Assembly (NCBI GenBank): GCA_028065135.1
Contig: JAPTWR010000115.1
Span: forward strand, 1-33,650
Direction of reading: 5' to 3'
Source: Acidithiobacillus sp.
GTDB taxonomy: Bacteria > Pseudomonadota > Gammaproteobacteria > Acidithiobacillales > Acidithiobacillaceae
Length of the DNA: 33,650 nucleotides
Shown here: piece after piece, positions 18,720 through 25,878 of the stretch
Position numbering within the stretch: position 1 is the stretch's first letter
How the letters are laid out: each line of letters begins with the position of its first letter
Program-made: the position numbers and the translations under genes
Notes under the pieces: model-generated
The model's database searches: none
The model's input: the letters and a program-made list of their open reading frames with translations, nothing else
What the model was told of the DNA's origin: nothing

Positions 18720-18840
18720 GGTTAAAAGCCCAGCCAGAAGGGTGAGCGTAAACAAACGAGAATAAACGTATAGGTGCAATATGTGCTCGGCAAAGCGTGT
18801 GAATAGCTTTCCTTTGTGGGTTATTTCCGTGTCACTCCGT

Positions 18841-18874
18841 GTCAACCCAAAACCAAAACGTGTTTTCGGTTGAC
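18841..18874. repeat. 7-bp inverted repeat, possible operator
   Basis: gtcaacc (18841-18847) and ggttgac (18868-18874) flank an AT-rich core containing aaaac-gt-gtttt. It lies about 70 bases before the 18946 gene, where an operator or a second relaxosome-protein site would be expected. An additional direct copy of gtgtca precedes it at about 18831. Confidence 0.5.
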
Positions 18875-18945
18875 ATTCCGCCAGCTATGGGCAAGAGGCG
18901 CAAATCAGGCACAGGGCGCTGATGCCTCTTTGAGGAGGACACGGT

Positions 18946-19257
18946 ATGGCGCGAACGCTCACTGCAAAGGTGCTTCCATACCTCGAAGCCATCGAGGCGG
19001 CGCACCGGGCCGGCGAATCGTGGAAGGATATTTGTGCACTGGTGGAAGCGGCCATAGACGCGCGTTTCGGATCGCCAATTTGTTTCGGAAATGCGGTCCG
19101 ACGAGCACGCAAAGGGGTGGACGACGGGCGACTATGGGTCGAGCAACGGCCCTTGCCCGGTATGGCGCCAAAGCCTGTGGGCCTACCCCAAATCCAAAAC
19201 ACAACAGGGCCACATGAACCCCGTAAATCGCTCTCCATTGATTTGGATAAACTGTAA
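18946..19257 (+). CDS. Small protein of the mobilization cluster, possible DNA-binding
   Basis: A 103-residue protein of unknown family. The ATG has an excellent ribosome-binding site (GAGGAGG, 9 bases upstream). The N-terminal 60 residues are helical with a pattern (YLEAIEAAHRAGESWKDI, then FGNAVRRARKG) reminiscent of the small TraK/KfrB-like DNA-binding proteins that assist relaxases. That is only a weak resemblance. The C-terminal 40 residues are Pro-rich and probably flexible. It is followed 11 bases later by the ParA-like gene in one transcription unit. A job at oriT or in partition (StbA-like) is inferred from position. Confidence 0.75.
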   Translation: MARTLTAKVLPYLEAIEAAHRAGESWKDICALVEAAIDARFGSPICFGNAVRRARKGVDDGRLWVEQRPLPGMAPKPVGLPQIQNTTGPHEPRKSLSIDLDKL

Positions 19258-19268
19258 AGGAGGTTTCC

Positions 19269-19985
19269 ATGAAACATCTGGTAATTAGCCATGGCGACAA
19301 GGGCGGCGTTGGAAAAAGCATCTTTTCCATGCTTGCAGTAGAATTTGGATTGCTCTCGGGACGGAACGCCGCGATTGTGGAGGGCGATACCAAAATCGGG
19401 GATGTGAAGGAACGGTACGAAAATGTGGTCTCCGTGTTGTCGGTAAATTTGGATAAAAGCGGCAAGGATGCCGAGAATGCGATCGCAACCCTGTTTGGTC
19501 ACCTGGAAGCGCTCGACAGCGATTTTGTGGTGATGAACGCGCCGGCTAATGCGCACAAGGCCCTTGACTCCTACGCGGAGCTGATTGTACCGGTTGCGCG
19601 GGAGTTGGGGTTTCAAATCTGCGTAGCGTGGATGATCGGGCGGGAATCCAGCAGCGCTACCCTCGCGAACGAATCCATGATTTGCCAGGCAGCGGATCGC
19701 AAAATCGCCGTCGTCAATCGTCACGAGTCGGATTACGACCGGGATTATTACTGGTTCACTGTTCCGCAATACAAGGATGCCTGGATCGCTTCGGGCGGTT
19801 TGACCGGAGAAATCCCGGAACTGGCTTCCCGGGTTGGGGCGAAGGTCAAGGAATACCAGGGCAGATCGTTTGCTTCGCTGGCTGGTCCAGAGAGCCCTTT
19901 GTTTATTGTAGAACGGCAGATCATCAAGAACTGGCTACGAAAATCCTGGCAAGAGTCTGTGATCCCATTGATAGAGGGGGAATGA
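19269..19985 (+). CDS. ParA/StbB-like P-loop ATPase
   Basis: A 238-residue deviant-Walker ATPase of the ParA/MinD superfamily, which positions DNA in the cell. Related proteins (StbB, MobD-like) sit beside relaxase genes and affect plasmid stability or transfer. The P loop is GDKGGVGKSIFS (about residues 8-19), and a switch region EGDTKIGDV lies near 38-46. Where most ParA proteins have the Walker B sequence IIDTPA, this one reads VVMNAPA (about 86-92), so the aspartate is replaced by asparagine. This may slow or abolish hydrolysis, or be a trait of its subfamily. The ribosome-binding site AAAGGAGG is strong. It forms an operon with the genes on both sides. Confidence 0.88.
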   Translation: MKHLVISHGDKGGVGKSIFSMLAVEFGLLSGRNAAIVEGDTKIGDVKERYENVVSVLSVNLDKSGKDAENAIATLFGHLEALDSDFVVMNAPANAHKALDSYAELIVPVARELGFQICVAWMIGRESSSATLANESMICQAADRKIAVVNRHESDYDRDYYWFTVPQYKDAWIASGGLTGEIPELASRVGAKVKEYQGRSFASLAGPESPLFIVERQIIKNWLRKSWQESVIPLIEGE

Positions 19986-19988
19986 ATC

Positions 19989-20768
19989 ATGAAGGTGGCG
20001 AACGAAAAGAAGACGCCCAGCACGGAACCCATGCCGCAGGCGGTGAAGGGCATCAATGCAGATGACGTCAGCGCATTCATCGGTTGGTCAACCCGCTTTC
20101 GGATTGGTCCCGACGATCCCTTCTGGGGCGCGGTGCTTGCGACAAGGATCTCCTACCAGGCGGCGACCGTGTCCATTGGGGCGGCAACCGATCTCTCGGC
20201 GCAGGTATCCAAAATCCCCGAAATTATCTTTCAAGGAGCGAATCGGGCAGCCAACGAGGTTACGGCGAGTATTGCCGGGCAGTCCGATGCCTTTGTGTCG
20301 CGGCTCGAGGCGGGCGGGAGAAAATTCGCTCGGAACTTTTACGCGGAGGTGGAGCCCTTGCTTGACCAGTCGATGTCGAAAGGTAAAAGCACTCTGGAAA
20401 ATGCCTTGCAGAGCGGTAGCCTCAAGCTGGAGAAAGCAGAGCAAGCGCTTGCATCCAGGCTCTCGGGAGAGGCCGTGCAACACTACATACAGGGTGCAAA
20501 GCAAGAAGCGCTGGCCACCTTCACCGACGAGGCGAGGAGAGCTGCCCAGGCGGCTGTGCGGGCGGATCTCAACTGGTCTTACGCTGCCACCGGTATGGTA
20601 ATTGTTCTGCTCATCTTGGCCGGCTGGATCGCCAATGACATCTACCTGCACGCCACCGATCGGATCACACCGGAACCCATTCAGCAGTACACCAATGGTC
20701 AGCGGTATTGCCATCAGTCTGGCCCAGACTATGTGTGTGTGCTCACCAAGGCGCCACCGCGATCTTGA
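19989..20768 (+). CDS. Single-pass membrane protein of the mobilization cluster
   Basis: A 259-residue protein that I cannot assign to a family. Residues 60-195 are helical and Ala/Ser/Glu-rich, suggestive of an elongated amphipathic or coiled domain. One hydrophobic segment (197-219, YAATGMVIVLLILAGWIAND) anchors it, leaving a short tail with two cysteines (241 and 250) that could form a disulfide if periplasmic. It starts 3 bases after the ParA-like gene with a GAGGGGG ribosome-binding site. By position it may link the relaxosome or the ATPase to the membrane, as StbC- or MobE-type proteins may do. This is inference. Confidence 0.82.
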   Translation: MKVANEKKTPSTEPMPQAVKGINADDVSAFIGWSTRFRIGPDDPFWGAVLATRISYQAATVSIGAATDLSAQVSKIPEIIFQGANRAANEVTASIAGQSDAFVSRLEAGGRKFARNFYAEVEPLLDQSMSKGKSTLENALQSGSLKLEKAEQALASRLSGEAVQHYIQGAKQEALATFTDEARRAAQAAVRADLNWSYAATGMVIVLLILAGWIANDIYLHATDRITPEPIQQYTNGQRYCHQSGPDYVCVLTKAPPRS

Positions 20769-21201
20769 ACCTGTACCATCGAGTTCAGTCCTCGTCGGTT
20801 AGGCTCGCTCCCTGCCAGGCCTTTCATGTTTTAGCCGATTCAGTGATTGGCCGCCGGCAAGCGTGCGCGGGCGACAATCACCACCCACAAGCTATTGTGG
20901 AAGCTGCAACTTTATACTGACATTGGGTCCTGTGACCGAGACTTGCTGATATTGTGAGATTGAAGCGATCTCAAAGGGCGAGAAAAGACGGAGAGCGAAC
21001 GTTTAGTCACGTCTTTCGAGTAGTTGGGTAGCGCCGCAATAATGCGCCAGATCATGTACGGGGCCTGAACAATTGTCGGCTTTCTCAGAGTTTATTAAAA
21101 TCCGCACATTCTGTATCAAGTCGACCCCCTTGTAGTTTCTTTTTTTGATCGCGATGCCTGTGCGATTATTATGACAGGCATCGTGACCCATGTGTGCCTA
21201 T
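20769..21201. other. 433-base gap without a convincing gene
   Basis: The stretch separates the mobilization block from the AAA+ locus. It contains a 10-bp inverted repeat (listed separately), a run of seven Ts at about 21140 and two short frames: plus strand 20708-20920, and minus strand 21003-21191 (62 codons, no ribosome-binding site). Neither looks convincing. Composition shifts from GC-rich to AT-rich near 21060, consistent with a join between modules. Confidence 0.5.
21152..21183. repeat. 10-bp perfect inverted repeat
   Basis: cgatgcctgt (21152-21161) is inverse to acaggcatcg (21174-21183) with a 12-base AT-rich loop. It lies 18 bases behind the stop of the minus-strand 111-aa gene. On that strand it is followed by an A run rather than a T run, so it is not a canonical terminator. 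It could stabilise the 3' end or mark a module boundary. Confidence 0.7.
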
Positions 21202-21537
21202 TTAGCAAAGAGAGAAAAATATTTGCTCTCCCTCGTCGTCGCAGATAAATAAAATTTCATCCCCTTCATCGGATCGCAGCAAACGCAAAGGATATTGCTC
21301 TTCCGGATTATCGTAGCAATCCGCTTGAAAAAAGAATCTCTTTTCATCTTCCTGCAAGGTGAAGATCACCTGGAATTGGTCCTCTCCGGGATCTCTTACA
21401 TTTTTTAGACTGAAACGAATGATCTGTTTTCCGTTTTCTTGGTTACTTACAGTAATGGCGCCCCCTCGATAGAATGAGGCCTTCATATCGGCCTTGACGA
21501 TCCAAGTCACATCTACCGAATCAATCTGCGTAATCAT
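21202..21537 (-). CDS. Small acidic protein paired with the AAA+ ATPase
   Basis: A 111-residue protein of unknown family. The pattern is alternating beta strands with no signal peptide, membrane segment or cysteine cluster. The C-terminal third is strongly acidic (RSDEGDEILFICDDEGEQ). The ATG follows a strong ribosome-binding site (AAGGAGAG) and starts 42 bases after the AAA+ gene, so both belong to one operon. It is AT-richer than the AAA+ gene. A substrate adaptor, effector or inhibitor for the ATPase is an inference from pairing alone. Confidence 0.78.
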   Translation of the reverse strand: MITQIDSVDVTWIVKADMKASFYRGGAITVSNQENGKQIIRFSLKNVRDPGEDQFQVIFTLQEDEKRFFFQADCYDNPEEQYPLRLLRSDEGDEILFICDDEGEQIFFSLC

Positions 21538-21579
21538 GATACTCTCCTTCTGTTGGCAAGAGAAAAAGCTGCTTAATAC

Positions 21580-23649
21580 TTAAAATCCCACTTTTCGATA
21601 ACTGTCACAGGTTTTGTTTGCGCACGCAGAAACCAGGGTATCTGAAAACGTCCTAATGTTCATGTTAGGTTGCCGTTTCAACCGCCGATAGACTGTGCTG
21701 GCAACGGTCAGGGTGAGGGGCGAGATCTTTTCCGAAATAACCTGAGGATCAACATCTTCAATTGGGACCGATAAGGATCGCAATAGATGGTCGAGAATAC
21801 GCTCCTGTCTTTGTCGGTTCGGGATCGCGAACGCAAGCATCCAATCAAACCGCCGAAACACCGCACTATCCAAAGTGCGAACCAGGTTTGTTGCCATGAT
21901 CAGCGTCCCTCGGAAGGAATCCATCTGTTGCAGGAGCTCATTGATCGCCGAGATTTCCCATGGGTGCGAGGCGAACTCTCTGGAGGAAAGGAAGCTATCC
22001 GCCTCGTCTAAGAAAAGTACTCCTCCTCTCGCGTGGCGGAAGGCGGCAGCGATGTTTTGCTCCGTCTCGCCCACATATCGCCCTAGAATATCGGAGGCCA
22101 AGAATTGATGCATCTCCTTGCCTAGGGCCTCGGCTACGTGTTTGGCGAAAGCGGTTTTGCCGGTTCCTGATGGTCCGTGGAGTAGAAGTCTTGCGTCGGG
22201 CAAATGCCGAAGCTGTTGTAGTAATGTTGACAAGTCCTGGTCACATTCCAGCAGACCGATATCAAACGCTAGCACGGGTTCGCGTGAAAACGTGTGCCCA
22301 CGTTGTTCCAACAGCGTTTCCAGGACCTGGCTGGGCACCGAATCCGCCGCAGTGCCCATCAGTCTCAGTGCGCGTGCCGCCTGCTGCACGGCCCCTGACG
22401 TGAGGCTCGCCTCCTTCGCCCACCGTGTAATGTGCTCCTCAGGTATCGCTAGGCCCTGCAACTGTTGGGCAATGATTTGCTGACGGACAGCCTTCGGCGG
22501 TGCCGTGAACTCCAGCTCGTAGATCATGCGCCGCCGGTAGGCGGGATCAATGGCGTCGATGGAGTTGGAGATCCAAATGGTGGGCACCTTAGCCCGCTCC
22601 AGCAGTCGATTGGTCCAGCCCTTGTGGGCGCCCACTCTGGGCGCCCAGGGGAGCAAGGATGTCACGAACACGTCTTCCACTTCGTCAAAAAGGATCATAC
22701 TGCGGGGTTGGCGCCCAAGGGCCTGTTGGCTGAGCGCGTAAGCTCGGAAGCGGTCGTCGCCTTCGATGGGATTTTGTTCGACGTCCTGGCTACGAACCTC
22801 GACCATAGCCGCATCCAGTGCCTTGGCCAAGGCCAGCGCGTACTCGGTCTTGCCTGTGCCGGGCGCACCGTGGAGTAGGATATGTACGCCAGGCTCCCGT
22901 TCCCGCCAAGCCCCCTCCAGGATCGCCATGAGGCGCTCGCTGTGTGCTGCGAGATGGGGAAAGTCTTCCACGGTCAGGAGGCTGGCCGGCAAGGGATGAA
23001 ACAGGGGTGCGAAAAGAGCGTCGTCGTTCTCATGCTCCTGCAACAGCAAAGAGGCCATACCCGGCATCAGGCGGAGTTCCTTCTCGTGCGGACTTTGCAG
23101 CAGACCGCAGCTGCGCAAGACCGAGTTGGGCAGCAGGGCTCGGTGGACTTGCGTCGTATCGAGTTCGAGGGCCTCCGCGAAGAGCACGGCAACTCGATCC
23201 AGAGTCCAATCGTCGAGCTCGTCGAGCACGGCCTCCAAGACATCGTAGGTCTCGGCCAAAGCAGCGAGGAGGAGGATACGCTGCTCTGTCACGTTGAGCT
23301 CCAGACGGGCCGCCAAGCGGGCGACATTCAGAAAAATGGGTGACCCCCGCTCCTCCGGTTTCGGCAGGTCCCGAAGAGCCTCCAGAACCCGGCGCATTTT
23401 GCGGGTAACCGTGGCTTCGTTGTACTCCTCCTCCGTCCAGTCCAGTAGAGTCATGAGCTGACGATCACGAATCAACCACCAATGAGCGCCCATCTGTCGG
23501 CCCCGTAGACGGAGGATGCGCAGCCCCCAATACCGGGCCCACGATTCCAAGGGATCCGGTTCTACCTCCCAGGTGGGCCAAAAGGAGATATCCTCTTCGA
23601 GATCCCAGTCGTCGTCTTGCACGGTATGTGCTGCGGGTTTCCTAGCCAT
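21580..23649 (-). CDS. Tandem AAA+ ATPase (Cdc48/FtsH-like modules)
   Basis: A 689-residue protein with two AAA+ modules behind a helical N-terminal domain (1-230). Module 1 has Walker A GAPGTGKT (261-268) and Walker B MILFDE (318-323). Module 2 has GPSGTGKT (492-499), VLFLDEAD (544-551), sensor 1 MATN (585-588) and a probable arginine finger RRFD (599-602). The pore-loop region ILGRYVGETE (521-530) resembles classical AAA unfoldases, so remodelling of a protein or nucleoprotein target is likely. There is no protease or nuclease domain. The ATG follows an AGGAGAG ribosome-binding site. Next to it are a small acidic protein and, divergently, a WYL regulator and an ADP-ribosylglycohydrolase. 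I do not recognise this set as a named system, although AAA+ proteins are frequent in defence islands. Confidence 0.9.
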   Translation of the reverse strand: MARKPAAHTVQDDDWDLEEDISFWPTWEVEPDPLESWARYWGLRILRLRGRQMGAHWWLIRDRQLMTLLDWTEEEYNEATVTRKMRRVLEALRDLPKPEERGSPIFLNVARLAARLELNVTEQRILLLAALAETYDVLEAVLDELDDWTLDRVAVLFAEALELDTTQVHRALLPNSVLRSCGLLQSPHEKELRLMPGMASLLLQEHENDDALFAPLFHPLPASLLTVEDFPHLAAHSERLMAILEGAWREREPGVHILLHGAPGTGKTEYALALAKALDAAMVEVRSQDVEQNPIEGDDRFRAYALSQQALGRQPRSMILFDEVEDVFVTSLLPWAPRVGAHKGWTNRLLERAKVPTIWISNSIDAIDPAYRRRMIYELEFTAPPKAVRQQIIAQQLQGLAIPEEHITRWAKEASLTSGAVQQAARALRLMGTAADSVPSQVLETLLEQRGHTFSREPVLAFDIGLLECDQDLSTLLQQLRHLPDARLLLHGPSGTGKTAFAKHVAEALGKEMHQFLASDILGRYVGETEQNIAAAFRHARGGVLFLDEADSFLSSREFASHPWEISAINELLQQMDSFRGTLIMATNLVRTLDSAVFRRFDWMLAFAIPNRQRQERILDHLLRSLSVPIEDVDPQVISEKISPLTLTVASTVYRRLKRQPNMNIRTFSDTLVSACANKTCDSYRKVGF

Positions 23650-23682
23650 GATCTACTCTCCTGCGATTTCCTGGGTGCTATA

Positions 23683-23726
23683 CTGACCGAAGAACGCGAC
23701 CATAACGGTCGCATACAAACGGTCAG
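23683..23726. promoter_or_regulatory. Nested dyad operator in divergent promoter
   Basis: Two inverted repeats share nearly the same centre (about 23704). The outer pair is ctgaccg (23683-23689) and cggtcag (23720-23726). The inner pair is gcgacc (23696-23701) and ggtcgc (23707-23712). The site lies between the AAA+ start (23649) and the WYL start (23740) and overlaps a plus-strand TATACT (23679-23684) that could be a -10 box. It is the obvious binding site for the adjacent WYL protein and would control both directions. Confidence 0.65.
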
Positions 23727-23739
23727 GAGTCGCTTTCCC

Positions 23740-24783
23740 GTGCGTGAAGAAAGCCAGTTTTTCCGCCGCTTCCAGATACTGCAGCAACTCTCCAGCGGTC
23801 GACACGCCCGACGGAGCGTGGGCCAGCTACAACGCACCCTCTCGCAACAGGGAATTGAGACCACCCGGCGCACCATCGAGCGGGACCTCCATTGGCTCAG
23901 TCGATTCTTTCCAATAACTACGGATGCGTCTCGGCCTCAGGGATGGTTCTGGCAGGCGGATCGGGAAAGCATTCAAATTCCACGGATGGATAGCCTGACG
24001 GCACTGGCCTTGCTCTTGGCTCATGAGACGCTTCGACCGATTTTTCCGCCCGCTTTGTTGGAAAACTGGGAGCGCTACCAACGGAATGCGGAGCGAGCCT
24101 TGGCCGAATCCTCCTTGGGCGATTGGCGTCGTCACGTGACCGTGCTGTCCTCCAGTGTGCAATCGCCGCCCTACCTACCGGACTGGACCTTGTCGCAGAT
24201 CCTCGAAGCTCTGGAAGGCCGTTGTCAGCTGGTCTTCATTTACCACGCACAGGGACAAGCGGATAGTAAAAAACACCGTGTCAGCCCTTGGGGTGTTGTA
24301 CTCCAAGAGGGCACCCTGTACCTAGTCGCCTACCACCACGGGCGGGAGACTCCGTTACTCTATGCCAGTCATCGCATGAGCAAAGTACGACGACAGAAGG
24401 AACCGGCCCAGGAGATGCCAGCGGATTTTTCCGTGAAGGCCTTCGCCAAAAGCAATCTCCGCTTTGCCGACGCGGGCTCCACGATTACTCTGAGGGTTCA
24501 AGCCAAGCGGGAGATTGCCCATCTGTTAGAAGAGCGCCCGATCGGAGCCCATCAGATGATCGAGTCGCGCGGACGGACTTGGGTAACCTTTCGATCGGAA
24601 GTCGAGGACTCCGAGGCTCTTCGCTGGTGGATTCTGAGCTTCGGCACGGGCCTGAGAGTCCTGGCTCCTGGCGATTTAGTAGAATCGCTTCGGGAAACGA
24701 CTGCAACCATGGCAGGATACTATACTCGACGCCTCCGAGAGACCCGACCAAACATGCCCACTCCAATAGCAGATATTTCATGA
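23740..24783 (+). CDS. WYL-domain transcriptional regulator
   Basis: A 347-residue ligand-responsive regulator of the DeoR/PafBC-like WYL family. I start at GTG 23740, with AGGAG 10 bases upstream. Longer versions would run into the divergent AAA+ gene and the operator. The winged helix-turn-helix is near residues 15-55 (SVGQLQRTLSQQG, then TTRRTIERDLHWLSR). The WYL domain spans about 145-215, with RVSPWGVVLQEGTLYLVAYH as its core, and a WCX-like C-terminal domain ends with GTGLRVLAPGDLVESL. Such regulators control BREX (BrxR), CBASS (CapW) and other defence loci, often sensing nucleic acid or nucleotides. It overlaps the downstream hydrolase gene by ATGA. Confidence 0.93.
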   Translation: MREESQFFRRFQILQQLSSGRHARRSVGQLQRTLSQQGIETTRRTIERDLHWLSRFFPITTDASRPQGWFWQADRESIQIPRMDSLTALALLLAHETLRPIFPPALLENWERYQRNAERALAESSLGDWRRHVTVLSSSVQSPPYLPDWTLSQILEALEGRCQLVFIYHAQGQADSKKHRVSPWGVVLQEGTLYLVAYHHGRETPLLYASHRMSKVRRQKEPAQEMPADFSVKAFAKSNLRFADAGSTITLRVQAKREIAHLLEERPIGAHQMIESRGRTWVTFRSEVEDSEALRWWILSFGTGLRVLAPGDLVESLRETTATMAGYYTRRLRETRPNMPTPIADIS

Positions 24784-25793
24784 CCATCGACATAGCCGAT
24801 CGCATCTGGGGCGGGTTTCTGGGAGGCGCCATCGGCGATGCGCTGGGGGAACCCCTGGAGTTTTTGTCCAAAGAGGAGCGCCTTCAGCGTTGGGGACCCT
24901 CTGGAGTACAAAATTTTGTCTATCCCGACGGCATGGGCCGGTTTACCGACGATACCCAGATGACCTTGTTCACGGCAGAGGCCCTCATCCTCCACGTTAA
25001 AACCCGGGAACCTTTATTGGTAGCCCTGCACAAGGCCTATCTGCGCTGGCTTGCCACCCAGAAACTACCTAGTCGCATTCCATCCGATACCTACCTCCAC
25101 GAGGGCTTCTTGCTCGACGAGCCGATTCTGCATCAGCGTATGGGGCCAGGACGTACCTGCCTGCGCGCCTTGATGGAGGCGACCGATCTGGGAATGCCTG
25201 TCGTTAATGATAGTAAAGGCTGTGGCGGGCTGATGCGAGTAGCACCCATCGGTTTCTGGGCAGCTATGCACGCTGAAGACTGGGAGATCCGCCGAACGTT
25301 CACCGTAGCCAGCCAAGCGGCACAACTGACCCACGGGAATCCATGTGGCTACCTGACGGCGGGCTTCTTTGCCGTGTTGATCCGCCAAGTAACCCTGGGG
25401 GTATCGCTCGACGGTGCGCTAACGGAAACACTGCCGTTCCTCGAAAAGCTTGGGGGCATTGGTGCACGAGTCCGGAACTCGATCATTATCGTGCGGAAGC
25501 TTGCAGAGAAGAGGCTTCCATGGGAACTTGCAATCCCCGAGCTGGGAGCGGGATGGGTGGCCGAGGAGATACTTGCGATCGTAGTATATCTCGGCTTGGC
25601 AGCACCAGACTTTACGACAGGTATCCTTCAGGCATCCAACCATCCAGGGGATGCGGATTCGGTGGGGGCTATTGCAGGGCAACTGCTGGGGGCAATACGC
25701 GGCAGAAATATGCTCATTCCTGGTCTTGCTGATCGGCTAGAAGGACACTCTGCCCTCGCACTGGCGGCGTCCAAATTCTTTGAGGTGAGCTGA
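24780..25793 (+). CDS. ADP-ribosylglycohydrolase (ARH/DraG family)
   Basis: The family removes ADP-ribose from proteins or nucleic acids, or hydrolyses related adducts, using two metal ions. This protein has 337 residues from the ATG that overlaps the WYL stop. The N-terminal GGFLGGAIGDALGEPLEF, the metal site RFTDDTQMTL (54-63) and the C-terminal GDADSVGAIAGQL (from 290, D291, D293 and S294) are all conserved, so it should be active. Translation is probably coupled to the WYL gene, since no separate ribosome-binding site is obvious. In a defence context it might reverse an ADP-ribose modification or act as an immunity component. No ADP-ribosyltransferase gene is visible nearby, which is odd. 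Confidence 0.93.
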   Translation: MTIDIADRIWGGFLGGAIGDALGEPLEFLSKEERLQRWGPSGVQNFVYPDGMGRFTDDTQMTLFTAEALILHVKTREPLLVALHKAYLRWLATQKLPSRIPSDTYLHEGFLLDEPILHQRMGPGRTCLRALMEATDLGMPVVNDSKGCGGLMRVAPIGFWAAMHAEDWEIRRTFTVASQAAQLTHGNPCGYLTAGFFAVLIRQVTLGVSLDGALTETLPFLEKLGGIGARVRNSIIIVRKLAEKRLPWELAIPELGAGWVAEEILAIVVYLGLAAPDFTTGILQASNHPGDADSVGAIAGQLLGAIRGRNMLIPGLADRLEGHSALALAASKFFEVS

Positions 25794-25878
25794 TAGCCAG
25801 ACTACACTTAGTAACCGAATATAGTGCAGAGAGTGGTCTGCTAGTTTTTCTGTTTAAGGTCCAAACAGTGGGAGCAAA

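Larger units (their letters stand above)
18560..18945 (+). promoter_or_regulatory. oriT: Intergenic region with putative oriT
   Basis: This 386-base gap behind the relaxase has no convincing ORF but is rich in dyads: cgggga/tccccg (18572-18590), an 11-bp perfect repeat (18677-18687 with 18709-18719) and gtcaacc/ggttgac (18841-18874). After the 11-bp repeat comes AGCCCAG (18727-18733). In the R388 oriT, an inverted repeat ending GGTGCG is likewise followed by TTGTCT/ATAGCCCAG around nic (recalled from the literature). This layout, next to a MOBF relaxase, suggests oriT. It must also contain the promoter of the downstream three genes. Confidence 0.5.

Noticed and set aside
18885..19769. 294-codon minus-strand frame opposite the ParA-like gene
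   Set aside because: The plus strand has a clear P loop and strong ribosome-binding sites for two genes here, and the antisense product resembles nothing.
20708..20920. 70-codon plus-strand frame at the end of the mobilization operon
   Set aside because: It begins inside the membrane protein gene in another frame and has no initiation signal.
21003..21191. 62-codon minus-strand frame after the 111-aa gene
   Set aside because: It overlaps the 10-bp dyad, has no ribosome-binding site and has no recognised relatives.
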